NCBI GenBank assembly: GCA_035726825.1
Contig: JALNTX010000005.1
Coordinates: forward strand, 1-64,000
Source: Pseudocitrobacter sp913778145
GTDB taxonomy: Bacteria > Pseudomonadota > Gammaproteobacteria > Enterobacterales > Enterobacteriaceae
Length of the DNA stretch: 64,000 nt
Reading direction: 5' to 3'
Under the pieces are notes generated by a model. That model searched no databases. It worked only from the letters and a program-made list of their open reading frames with translations, and was not told where the DNA came from. Positions 17,736-25,870 of this stretch are shown piece by piece (position 1 is the first letter of the stretch; every line of letters starts with the position of its first letter). The position numbers were made by a program, and so were the translations under genes.

Positions 17736-18046
17736 TTCATTGTCGCCCGAATTAACCGCGTTTCCTGTGCCACAATAAACGGTTCCGACGCCTTTAAATA
17801 GGCGGCAAATCCTGGATGCGAGTCGCGCAACCGGCTACGACGTTCATATTCAGCCAGGCTTTCATACCCCCACAGGTGAACAAACTGGTTCTGCGGCCCG
17901 ACAAAGCTTGTGTAAAACCCCAGCGGATGCCCCAGCGTTTCCAGCAAAATCGGCATCGCCAGCGACTCAAAGACCTCGATGAACTCGTTCATCTTACGCA
18001 GGCGGATGGTGTAAATGCGGTGATCGACAATCGGCATTGTATTCAT
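17723..18046 (-). CDS. NIPSNAP-family protein
   Basis: 107-aa ferredoxin-like (dimeric alpha/beta barrel) protein. It opens MNTMPIVDHRIYTIRLRKMNEFIEVF and contains ETLGHPLGFYTSFVGPQNQFVHLWGYESLAEYERR, the NIPSNAP signature. Bacterial members are often encoded with catabolic oxidoreductases; their biochemical role is poorly defined. AGGAGGG precedes the ATG, which overlaps the OYE stop by four bases (ATGA). It is last in the FAD-OYE-NIPSNAP operon, and its final codons lie in a hairpin repeat. Confidence 0.85.
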   Translation of the reverse strand: MNTMPIVDHRIYTIRLRKMNEFIEVFESLAMPILLETLGHPLGFYTSFVGPQNQFVHLWGYESLAEYERRSRLRDSHPGFAAYLKASEPFIVAQETRLIRATMKGAR

Positions 18047-19158
18047 TTGCCCTCCTGCGTCTGATGCGTCGGCCAGCCAAGCGGCCCAAAGCGGTCATAC
18101 GGTTTCGGCCACGGCGGCGTTTCGCCGAGCGCAATCGCGGCATGAATCGGCCAGTTCGGGTCATCGAGCATCCCGCGCCCAATGGCGATCAGATCCGCCC
18201 TTCCCTCCTGCAAGATCTCTTCCGCCTGCTGCGCTTCATAAATCAGGCCGACGGTTACCACCACCGCGTCCGGCAATGCCTCTTTGACCGCCGCCGCAAA
18301 CGGCACCATATAACCGGGCTTATCCGCCGGCGGCGTTTGGTTGTAGATATTGTAGCCGCCAGAAACATGAAGATAATCATAGCCCAACGAGTGAAGTTCG
18401 CGGGCAAACTGCACGACTTCTTCCAGCCTTAAACCGCCCTCAGCAAATTCGCCGCCGTTGAAACGCACACCCAGCAGGTGCGTTTTCGGCCACGCATCGC
18501 GCAACGCTTTTGCTACGCGCAGCGGGAAACGCATCCGATTTTCCGGGCTGCCGCCGTACTCATCCTTGCGCTGGTTGCTGAGCGGCGACAGGAACTGATT
18601 CAGCAGATAACCGTTGGCGGCGTGCAGCTCAACAAAATCGACGCCCGCCTCCAGAGCACGCGACGCCGCAGCAACAAAGCCGTCAATAATGCGCGTCATG
18701 CCCGCTTCATTGAGTTCTTCCGGCACGCGCCAGCCGGGTTTATACGGCATGGCTGAAGGCGCGACCGTCGGCCAGCCGCCCTCTTCGTCCGCCAGTGAGG
18801 CGCCCTGATTACGCCACGGCGGATTGGTGCCCGCTTTGCGCCCCGCATGGTTAAGCTGTACGCCAATCGGCGTAGCGCTGTAGGTACGAATATCCGCCAG
18901 CAGTTTTTTTAGTGCCTGCGCCTGCTCGTCATTCCACAGGCCAAGACAGTGCGGCGTAATACGCCCGTCCGGCGTCACGCCGTTTGCTTCGCAAATCACC
19001 AGCCCGGCACCGGAAATCGCCAGCCCGCCAATGTGCTGAGCGTGCCACGGCGTGGCGATGCCGTCGCTGGCGGCGGAATATTGCGACATCGGCGGGACGA
19101 CAATACGATTGGTCAGCGTTAACGGGCCAACGATAAGAGGCGTAAAGAGTGTAGACAT
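18043..19158 (-). CDS. Old yellow enzyme-type NADH:flavin oxidoreductase (NamA/YqjM-like)
   Basis: 371-aa FMN-dependent ene-reductase TIM barrel. Recognisable parts are LTLTNRIVVPPMSQYSA, HAGRKAG (substrate loop), VDFVELHAANGYLLNQFLSPLSNQRKDEYGGSPENRMRF and the phosphate-binding DLIAIGRGMLDDPNWP. The His-Ala-Ala/Gly pattern and compact length resemble the YqjM subclass that reduces activated C=C bonds. GGAGAA lies ahead of the ATG; 14 bases separate it from the FAD gene upstream. It probably acts together with that dehydrogenase on the same unsaturated substrate. Confidence 0.9.
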   Translation of the reverse strand: MSTLFTPLIVGPLTLTNRIVVPPMSQYSAASDGIATPWHAQHIGGLAISGAGLVICEANGVTPDGRITPHCLGLWNDEQAQALKKLLADIRTYSATPIGVQLNHAGRKAGTNPPWRNQGASLADEEGGWPTVAPSAMPYKPGWRVPEELNEAGMTRIIDGFVAAASRALEAGVDFVELHAANGYLLNQFLSPLSNQRKDEYGGSPENRMRFPLRVAKALRDAWPKTHLLGVRFNGGEFAEGGLRLEEVVQFARELHSLGYDYLHVSGGYNIYNQTPPADKPGYMVPFAAAVKEALPDAVVVTVGLIYEAQQAEEILQEGRADLIAIGRGMLDDPNWPIHAAIALGETPPWPKPYDRFGPLGWPTHQTQEGK

Positions 19159-19172
19159 ACTATTCTCCAGAT

Positions 19173-20909
19173 TCAGGATGCTTCACGCTGTGGCAGCGTT
19201 GAGGTTTCACCGCGTGCGGCAAGCGAGTTGGCAGCAATAAAGCCGAAGGTGGCAGCGGGCCCGAGGGTGATCCCTGCGCCTGGGTAACTGCCGCCCATGA
19301 TGCTTGCCATCTCATTCCCGGCGGCATACAGGCCGGGAATGGGCAAGCCCTGCAAGTCGAGCACGCGCGCCTCACCATCGGTTTTCAGCCCGTGGAAGGT
19401 GCCAAGGTCGCCCATATACAGCTTCACGGCGTAAAACGGTCCATGTTCAATCGGTGCAACACAGGGATTTGGCTGATGGTTGGTATCGCCGAGATAGCGG
19501 TTATAAGCCGACTCGCCACGGCCAAACTGGGTATCTTTCCCGCGCCGGGCATCGGCATTAAAGGCCGTAACCGTATGATTTAACGCGGCAACGGGCACCC
19601 CCATTTTCTCTGCCAGTTCCGTCAGCGTTTTACCCTTCAGCAGATAGCCGTTGCGGGTATACAGCGAAACAGGCAATGGCGCAGGCTTTGCAAACCCCAT
19701 GCCGTATTGACGCAAGGCTTTGTGGTCACAGATTTGCCACGCGAATGTTTCGCTATCGTCGCGGCAGGTTTCAATCATGGCGATACCGACGTCATGATAG
19801 GAGTCCGCTTCATTGCAAAATCGCACGCCGTGGCGATTCACCATGATGAAGCCGGGCTTGTAGCGATCGACCAGATGCGGGAAGACAAATTGCTGGCGAC
19901 CAATCTGCACTTTCGATGCCGGGATCCATGCCGCACCATTCGGATAACTGTTATCAAAACGCGCGCCAATGCGTTCGGCCATCGCAATGCCATCGCCGGT
20001 ATCCGCGCCGGGCGGCGTCGGCGAAAGCTGAATGCCGCCGCGTTTAACGTGCGGATACAAATTCTTCAGTCGCTCATCATCGCGGGCAAAACCACCGGAA
20101 GCCAGTACCACGCCGCGCTTCGCATACAGAGACACACGCTCGCCGTCGCGCTCCGCCACCACGCCGCGTACCACGCCGTTTTCCACAATCAGCTCTTTGA
20201 CAGCCATTCCGGTATGAATCGGTACACCAAGTTCGCGCGCCGAGCAGGCCAGCCGCGCGACCACGGCATTGCCGCCGTTAGCGGTAATGCCGCGACCATA
20301 GCGGGCAATTTCCAGCAGATGTCGGCTCAGCCGTTTCACCACGTAGGCGAAAGATTTCAGCGAGCGGGTAGCATTGAAGAAGTGTTTGAGATCGTTATTC
20401 GACGAGCTGAACATCATCCCCATAAAGGTGATGGTGCGTAGCGGTTTACGCAGCCGTTTCATGTCATCGCCCAGCTCGCGGATGTCGAACGCTTCCGGCA
20501 CCACCGATCGCCCGCGCATCACACCGCCCGGCGCATCCGGGTGGTAATCGGGATATTGATAGAGATTGCAGCGAAAACGGGTTTTCTCTTCAAAAACGCG
20601 CAGCATCTGCGGGGCCTGTTCCAGGAAAGCCTCCACCAGCTCCGGGCGGTAGCTTTCACCCGCTTCGCTGCGCAGATAGGTTCGCGCCGCGTCGGGAGAG
20701 TCCTCAATGCCCTGTTGCTGCGCCAGATGATTGTTGGGGATCCACAGCACGCCGCCGGAAAACGCCGTCGTGCCGCCAAAAAAGGCTTCTTTCTCAATGA
20801 CCTGTACATCCAGCCCATTCAGCCCCGCCGTCACCGCTGCCGAGAGCCCGCCAACGCCGCTGCCGACCACCAGAACGTCGCACTCGCGTGCCGGTTTTTT
20901 CATCGTCAT
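19173..20909 (-). CDS. FAD-dependent dehydrogenase (fumarate reductase / 3-ketosteroid dehydrogenase-like)
   Basis: 578-aa flavoprotein. A Rossmann motif VVGSGVGGLSAAV is at ~13-25, then EKEAFFGGTTAFSGGVLWIPNN, ASGGFARDDERL and the C-terminal FAD-binding PGLYAAGNEMASIMGGSYPGAGITLGPAATFGFIAA. This is the layout of flavoprotein subunits that include 3-ketosteroid delta-1-dehydrogenases and fumarate reductase-like enzymes. The ATG at 20909 is chosen because GGGGGAAGAG lies just upstream; an earlier in-frame ATG at 20942 has weaker support. First gene of the operon. A true steroid role is not implied. Confidence 0.85.
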   Translation of the reverse strand: MTMKKPARECDVLVVGSGVGGLSAAVTAGLNGLDVQVIEKEAFFGGTTAFSGGVLWIPNNHLAQQQGIEDSPDAARTYLRSEAGESYRPELVEAFLEQAPQMLRVFEEKTRFRCNLYQYPDYHPDAPGGVMRGRSVVPEAFDIRELGDDMKRLRKPLRTITFMGMMFSSSNNDLKHFFNATRSLKSFAYVVKRLSRHLLEIARYGRGITANGGNAVVARLACSARELGVPIHTGMAVKELIVENGVVRGVVAERDGERVSLYAKRGVVLASGGFARDDERLKNLYPHVKRGGIQLSPTPPGADTGDGIAMAERIGARFDNSYPNGAAWIPASKVQIGRQQFVFPHLVDRYKPGFIMVNRHGVRFCNEADSYHDVGIAMIETCRDDSETFAWQICDHKALRQYGMGFAKPAPLPVSLYTRNGYLLKGKTLTELAEKMGVPVAALNHTVTAFNADARRGKDTQFGRGESAYNRYLGDTNHQPNPCVAPIEHGPFYAVKLYMGDLGTFHGLKTDGEARVLDLQGLPIPGLYAAGNEMASIMGGSYPGAGITLGPAATFGFIAANSLAARGETSTLPQREAS

Positions 20910-21373
20910 AAGCTCTTCCCCCAGCTCCCAGGAGGAAGGCACTTGCCAGGATTGTTCATAGGGTACCTCGCAGATGAATGTTCTAATTTGTTTAATTTAT
21001 GTTTTAATTTTGTTTCACCTGCATTTTTGACAGGCTGAATGGGAAAAAGAAGGCCAGTTTGTAAGTAAAACCTGTACTTTTCGAAAATGATGCAGAAGTG
21101 TGGAATGAATCAAAGTTTTGCCGGGCAGGAAGAAAGGAGAAAAAAAAACGTTCCGGTGTGTGGAGTCCGGAACGCAAAAGGCAGATAACGGCTTAAAAAA
21201 TAAAAACGAGTATAACAATGTTCATCAAGGCAATGAACAATAAGAAGCCATATAAAGCGATTACATCATGCATATGATAAATAAAACTTTTTAGGCATTA
21301 GTACTCCAGCAAACGTTCGCGTTAAGTATTTTAGAGATTATCGTTAAGAATTATAAAACATGAGTAAAGTTAT
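20910..21373. other. Intergenic region with promoter of the FAD operon and 3' UTR of the LuxR-type gene
   Basis: A/T-rich DNA upstream of the FAD operon occupies the left part. The right part is a ~200-base untranslated stretch 3' of the LuxR-type gene, ending in a strong terminator at 21140-21174. I find no convincing gene. Confidence 0.5.
21140..21174 (-). terminator. Strong Rho-independent terminator, 200 bases after the LuxR-type gene
   Basis: On the minus strand CGTTCCGG, a 10-base loop and CCGGAACG (21174 to 21149) are followed by an unbroken run of nine U. This is the best intrinsic terminator of the window. Confidence 0.85.
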
Positions 21374-22045
21374 TCACAATGCGTAAGAGTAACGAAAAAG
21401 ATCGTTAATATCAGCATCCATTTTTTTCTCCACCCGCTGTTTAGCGGCATAAACGCTACGTATGCCCAGATTAAAGGTATCCGCCACCACCACACAATCC
21501 TGGCCCGCACTTAAGTCATGTAAGATGTTAAATTCCAGCCTGGATAAAACTTCACCACGAACGGTCATTGCATGATGCCCCAAAAATTTCCGTTTTATTT
21601 TTTCAGCAATGGTGTCTATTTTGTCGCCAGGATACAAAATTAAAAAAATATTATCGTCGTTTTTAAACCAATAGTTAGCCAATGCTTGCAGGTGTTTATC
21701 ACACACAAGGATTATTTTAAGCTTAGTTTCAATCAACGCATCCAGCCAGGCTCTGTCTAAAAAACTCCTGAAGTAACTAATTGAGAAATCAACAAAAACA
21801 CAACCAGAGTAGATCCAGGTGTGGCTTCTTTTCAATACGCCTTCGGTGATTCCCAGCGCAAAAAAACTGCTCCCTTCAGGCCAAGTACTAAAACAAAAGC
21901 TCTGGCAAAATGATATGCGTACGGATGTTTTTGGTTTTATCTCACAATTTAAAGGGCACGTAATACAGCTTAATTTGTTTAAATTAACTTCAGCGAACAT
22001 TCTGCCACCCTCCTCCCTTTTGTAATTATATAGTTCCATTGACAT
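21374..22045 (-). CDS. LuxR-type HTH regulator, candidate fimbrial regulator (FimW-like position)
   Basis: 223 aa. The N-terminal ~160 residues have no domain I recognise and are cysteine-rich near the start (LSCITCPLNCEIKPK). The C-terminal segment LSRLEFNILHDLSAGQDCVVVADTFNLGIRSVYAAKQRVEKKM fits a LuxR/GerE DNA-binding motif. AAGGATTT precedes ATG 22045. In Salmonella a LuxR-like repressor, fimW, lies beside fimY and the arginine tRNA; this gene has a comparable position, but the sequence match is not established. Low G+C and AT-rich surroundings. Confidence 0.65.
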   Translation of the reverse strand: MSMELYNYKREEGGRMFAEVNLNKLSCITCPLNCEIKPKTSVRISFCQSFCFSTWPEGSSFFALGITEGVLKRSHTWIYSGCVFVDFSISYFRSFLDRAWLDALIETKLKIILVCDKHLQALANYWFKNDDNIFLILYPGDKIDTIAEKIKRKFLGHHAMTVRGEVLSRLEFNILHDLSAGQDCVVVADTFNLGIRSVYAAKQRVEKKMDADINDLFRYSYAL

Positions 22046-22699
22046 AAATCCTTGTCAACGGCTTCCCTGCTCGGCCCAAAGCATATCAATACAGCAAAAA
22101 CCAACATATACGACAATATTCCTGGTTTAATAAAAAAACACCTAACCAACACGTATTAAAAATCAACAATTAAATAATAAAAAGCCAACTAATGCGGAAA
22201 ATATCCAGGACAATTGCAGCCATCATTAAGAATTTTACCACGAAAAAAAAGTATGAAATTTGTGATACCACTTCTTATATCAGAGGTAATACCTAATGAT
22301 AATTATTTTAATGTAGAGGTTATTTGCAAAAGACTAAAATGGCCACAAAATAAAAATGAAATATTGTTTCCACTTGTAAGTGGAAATTGATTATCATTTG
22401 TCATTAACCCGGGGTATTGAAGTTTTCACCTGGTTAAAAAATGAAACACAAAATAAATTCCTATCATTTAACCACTTTGCATTTTTTTGCATTGTTGCGC
22501 AAATTGTTTCTCTGCCGCGCAAATGCTTGAAAGCCAGCGTCTCATGGTTCACACTACCGATAAGGTGATGGCGTTCCACCTCTCTAACCGCCTCGTTCTG
22601 AGGCTGATGACGCCTGATATGACTCTCATTCACAATGGGGCGTGTCAGGCTGGTCGTTTTCTCTCCAGCTCAACATGCTTCCCTGAAAAGGTTAAAGCA
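22046..22699. other. AT-rich divergent intergenic region
   Basis: 654 bases between the LuxR-type gene and ppaC with no supported gene. It is strongly A/T-rich and holds the inverted repeat at 22367-22386. The frame of ppaC is open back to 22487, but homology begins at 22700. Confidence 0.5.
22367..22386. promoter_or_regulatory. Inverted repeat, 9-base arms (possible operator)
   Basis: TTTCCACTT-GT-AAGTGGAAA is an exact inverted repeat in the region between the LuxR-type gene and ppaC. It has no T-run, so an operator is more likely than a terminator. Confidence 0.45.
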
Positions 22700-23593
22700 A
22701 TGATAAATGTTCTTGGTCACCTTCACCCTGACAGCGACGCCGTATGCACCGCCTATATGACAGGCCGCTGGCTTATGCTTCGCGGGCTTCAGGCGCAAGC
22801 CTGGCGCTGCGGGGAAATTAACCGTGAAACCCAGTTTATTTTTGAACAAGCAAGGCTGCCGGTTCCGCCATTACTCACTGACTCGCTCGCCGATCGCGAT
22901 GTCTGGCTTGTCGATTTTACCGAGCCCACTCAGGGCCCTGTCTCTTTAGCGGAAAGTAACGTCGTGGGCATCATTGACCATCATCGCCTTGGTGGTCTGG
23001 TGACGCGGCTGCCACCGGAAGTGTGGGCAAAACCGGTGGGCAGCAGCAGCACGCTACTGTGGCAATTGATGACGCCAGCGCACCGACGCATGATCACGCC
23101 TGCCGAAGCACGATTGATGCTGGGTGCCGTCATCAGCGACACCGTCGCCCTTCGATCGCCAACCACGACGCCTGACGATAAGCTTGCTGTTGATGAGCTA
23201 TCTACGCTGGCCGGTATTGATAAAGATGCCTTTATTGCCGGGCTACTGACCGCAAAAACCAGCATTGAAGGTCTGAGCGCAAAAGCGCTGCTTAATAAAG
23301 ATATTAAAACGTTCCAGATCCGGGGTGTGAAGGTAAATGCGGCGCAGATCGAGCTATTCTCGTTAAGCCAAATAGAGACGGTTTTGGAAGAACTACAACA
23401 TGAGATGGCGCTGAACGTCCGCGAAACCGGGGCGCAAATGGTCGTCGTGATGCTGACGGATATCAATGCCGGTTATTCAACACTCTATTTTGCCGTGCCG
23501 GAAGGTCATGATGCTCTGACACCCTGTAAAATAGATGGGATGCTGAGCCGCAAAAAACAGTTGCTGCCCTGGCTTGAGGAAAGGCTTGCCTGA
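22700..23593 (+). CDS. ppaC: Manganese-dependent inorganic pyrophosphatase (family II, DHH)
   Basis: 297-aa cytoplasmic enzyme that hydrolyses pyrophosphate to phosphate using Mn2+. The DHH-family motifs are in order: NVLGHLHPDSDAVCTAY (~3-19), WLVDFTEPT, IIDHHRLGG (the DHH motif) and ISDTVALRSPTTTPDD. The C-terminal DHHA2 domain ends with the substrate-binding SRKKQLLPWLEE. I use ATG 22700 because AAGG lies upstream and the motif follows at once; it fits the family's ~300 aa. Enterobacteria also have the unrelated family I Ppa, so this is an accessory second enzyme located inside the fim region. Confidence 0.88.
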   Translation: MINVLGHLHPDSDAVCTAYMTGRWLMLRGLQAQAWRCGEINRETQFIFEQARLPVPPLLTDSLADRDVWLVDFTEPTQGPVSLAESNVVGIIDHHRLGGLVTRLPPEVWAKPVGSSSTLLWQLMTPAHRRMITPAEARLMLGAVISDTVALRSPTTTPDDKLAVDELSTLAGIDKDAFIAGLLTAKTSIEGLSAKALLNKDIKTFQIRGVKVNAAQIELFSLSQIETVLEELQHEMALNVRETGAQMVVVMLTDINAGYSTLYFAVPEGHDALTPCKIDGMLSRKKQLLPWLEERLA

Positions 23594-23682
23594 TGCACCG
23601 ACTCAGCATCTGTAATCTTTAACGATTTGCCAATAACGCCCAAGACGCTTCGCCCTCTCGATGTAACATGCTCGTCATCGTT

Positions 23683-23799
23683 TCATCGGGAAGACGTAGC
23701 CGAAAGCGTATCCGGCGCGGTTGAACCAAATCCTCCCTGCGCGGCAACAACCGAACAGCTTGCCGCCGCAACCAGCGTTAATACAATCCAAATCTTCAT
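23683..23799 (-). CDS. 38-aa exported peptide or remnant (BOF/YgiW-like N-terminus)
   Basis: ATG 23799 follows a strong GGGAGA site and opens a frame of 38 codons ending at 23683. The product is a Sec-type signal peptide (MKIWIVLTLVAAASCSVVA) followed by AQGGFGSTAPD. The AQGGF just after the cleavage site recalls the YgiW/YdeI bacterial OB-fold proteins, which are ~130 aa, so this may be the surviving 5' end of such a gene. No continuation was found in the other frames. It lies between ppaC and the argU tRNA. Confidence 0.45.
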   Translation of the reverse strand: MKIWIVLTLVAAASCSVVAAQGGFGSTAPDTLSATSSR

Positions 23800-23959
23800 C
23801 ACTTGTCTCCCGGTAAATGGGTTAAAGCTTCATTCTGGCACAGATACGCAGAATTTCTTTTACCCAGCCAAAAGCAGGATTTTTCTGTATCACGTTCAGA
23901 ATTCTCAGGAGGAGAAGCGTCAGGATGTCGAGGTATCAGAGAAAGGAATGAGTTTTAAA

Positions 23960-24036
23960 TGGTACGCCCTACAGGATTCGAACCTGTGACCCACGACTTA
24001 GAAGGTCGTTGCTCTATCCAACTGAGCTAAGGGCGC
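23960..24036 (-). tRNA. argU: tRNA-Arg, anticodon UCU (argU; called fimU in Salmonella)
   Basis: The minus strand gives 77 bases with an encoded CCA end: acceptor GCGCCCT, D-arm TAGCTCAGTTGGA, anticodon loop CTTCTAA (UCU) and T-arm GGTTCGAATCC. It reads the rare codons AGA and AGG. Acceptor 3' side AGGGCGT pairs with GCGCCCT apart from the terminal position. In E. coli argU is a phage attachment site; no integrase is found beside it here. It is divergent from the fimY-like gene. Confidence 0.97.
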
Positions 24037-24076
24037 ACTGAAGAAGTTGTTACTTCACGGGGGTGAAACGCGAGGA

Positions 24077-24104
24077 ATTATACGGTCACCGAGCGGTGAG
24101 TCAA
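24077..24104 (-). promoter_or_regulatory. Sigma-70 promoter of argU
   Basis: On the minus strand TTGACT (24104-24099), a 16-base spacer and TATAAT (24082-24077), followed ~40 bases later by the tRNA. A GC-rich discriminator lies downstream of the -10. Confidence 0.8.
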
Positions 24105-24345
24105 TCCATTTCAATGTGAAATCAGGGTTGTTCGTTAGGATGAGCATAACGCGAACAGCCCTTGTCTTTTTTTTAACCACTCTTCTTACAGTAGCCCTGG
24201 CACTGCGAAAACCCTTACCTAACTTTAAGCATTGCCTTAGAGAAGAACCTGCCTCTGGTGTCACAATGTCTGCAACTGGCTGTTTGACCGCATTGTTAGA
24301 TAAGCTATAAGTGAAGACGCGCGTGACGGCGCCAGGAAGAGAAGC

Positions 24346-25062
24346 ATGCGCATCGCAATTCGCAGAGAAAGGAGGCGTCGTTCAGGCACCGATCACCCTG
24401 GATTTAAGAATCCTCACGCCTGGCCCCCATTTTTTGATCGACTCGAACGCCTGACCCACTCACTTGCCCTCACGCACAAAACCGATTCCCCTCATTTTAT
24501 TCTGGTCAGCAGCGATCAATTTTTACGGCAAGGGTTTCGTTTCGCCCCTTATCCGCTGAGCAATGGCTGGGTAACGTCAACGCTGGATAATGCGCTCGAC
24601 CTGCTCCCCAAGGCACCCGGCGTGCAATTGCTGGTTGATATTTACTACACCGATGCACCTGCCATCGAAACGCTGGATCGCTTAAGGCGCATTAGTTTCG
24701 AGTATCCACAAAACTTAATTCATCTGATTGCGCCGTCACAGGATCAAAAAGCGCTGCGCTTTATGAAAGCCGTGACGGCACTTCGCATAATCAGTCGTCA
24801 GTCGCCTTTTCGTACTCTGCGCAAGAAACTGCTGATGCCTCAGCCAATACAGTTCAACCGTAAAACCCATTTTTCGCGCGATGAGTGGCTCATTCTGATG
24901 GCGCTGACTCAGGGACGCTCGCTGAAATCCATTGCCAACGATCACGACAAAGATTACCACAGGATTATCTATCGCCTGGCGCGCATTGTTGACCGGCTCA
25001 AGCTTCAGCATCGTTCAGAACTTATTCACTTGCTGCAAAATCTTTCCGCTAGTTCAAACTGA
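24346..25062 (+). CDS. fimY: FimY-like regulator of type 1 fimbriae
   Basis: 238 aa, close to Salmonella FimY (240 aa). A basic N-terminus (MRIAIRRERRRRSG) is followed by PPFFDRLERLTHSLALTHKTDSPHFILVSSDQFLRQGF and by LLVDIYYTDAPAIETLDRLRR. The C-terminus has a LuxR-like HTH (FSRDEWLILMALTQGRSLKSIANDHDKDYHRIIYRLARIVDRLKL). Codons 7, 9 and 10 are AGA, AGG and AGG, read by the tRNA encoded 310 bases upstream, as known for fimY/fimU in Salmonella. AGGAAGAG precedes the ATG. With FimZ it is expected to activate fimA; identification rests on remembered sequence, context and codon pattern. Confidence 0.75.
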   Translation: MRIAIRRERRRRSGTDHPGFKNPHAWPPFFDRLERLTHSLALTHKTDSPHFILVSSDQFLRQGFRFAPYPLSNGWVTSTLDNALDLLPKAPGVQLLVDIYYTDAPAIETLDRLRRISFEYPQNLIHLIAPSQDQKALRFMKAVTALRIISRQSPFRTLRKKLLMPQPIQFNRKTHFSRDEWLILMALTQGRSLKSIANDHDKDYHRIIYRLARIVDRLKLQHRSELIHLLQNLSASSN

Positions 25063-25870
25063 CATGATCGTTAACCTCTTAAATCTTAGAATGTTTTAAG
25101 AAATTACTTAATTGAAATGATCTTTTATTGTTAAATTTATACAAATTTGCAAAGTTTATAACTATTCCTAAAGGCCATTCATCTGTAGTAAAACACGCTC
25201 AGAATAAAGTACTACGAAGAGCATTCCGCTACTCAGTATTCAGATGAAGACCACGTAATTCACAATTCGCACAGAAGTTCTGCCAGGTAATCACCAGATT
25301 TAGTAGGGTTTCACAGCGTAATGACGACAAATGCCTTCCCAGACTTCCCGATAGCATCGATTCAGATCAAAAGGAATTTTTAATGGAATAATCGATGAAT
25401 TGCGCCAGTCTGGTTATGTTTACCGATCGGTTTTTCTACATAAATTGCGCCACATCAATTAACATATTTTCAACAATCAGCATCTATCTATATTTATCCC
25501 AGAGATAAAAGTTATCTTCTCTGAAGGATTTTAAACACCTGGAGGTAAATACCAAAAATAATTTGAATAAACTTTCTGATTAGAACATCATATTAATTAC
25601 GGATTATTACTACTTTAATAATGCTTTTCGGACAATTCATAGCAAGTATAATAGCCATGTACTTATCGTGTTATAAGAAAAGCCTTTTTCAAGGGTTGAG
25701 GCATTGTTTAAGTACCGGACAGAACTGTCACTTTATAATGGTACAAGTAGGGATAGATAATTCCTCTGGAAGTAAGACAAGAATTAAACTATTTATTTAT
25801 CCATTCGACTTGTAATAGTTTCCGTAAAGGAATCCCACGTAACTATTCCAACAGTCTGAGGCATATAAAG
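25063..25870. other. 808-base AT-rich region between fimY and fimZ
   Basis: Holds the leader and promoter of fimZ. Composition is clearly more A/T-rich than the backbone. A 64-codon frame at 25621-25815 has no ribosome site or recognisable domain and is not accepted. I see no repeat or RNA gene. Confidence 0.5.

Noticed and set aside
23627..23989. 120-codon plus-strand ORF running into the tRNA gene
   Set aside because: It ends inside argU and has no motif; the minus-strand 38-codon frame with a signal peptide and ribosome site is more credible.
23600..24345. Prophage or integrative element at the argU attachment site
   Set aside because: No integrase, no second copy of the tRNA 3' end and no phage genes are seen beside the tRNA.
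25621..25815. 64-codon ORF between fimY and fimZ
   Set aside because: No ribosome site, no domain, and located in very A/T-rich DNA where such frames arise by chance.
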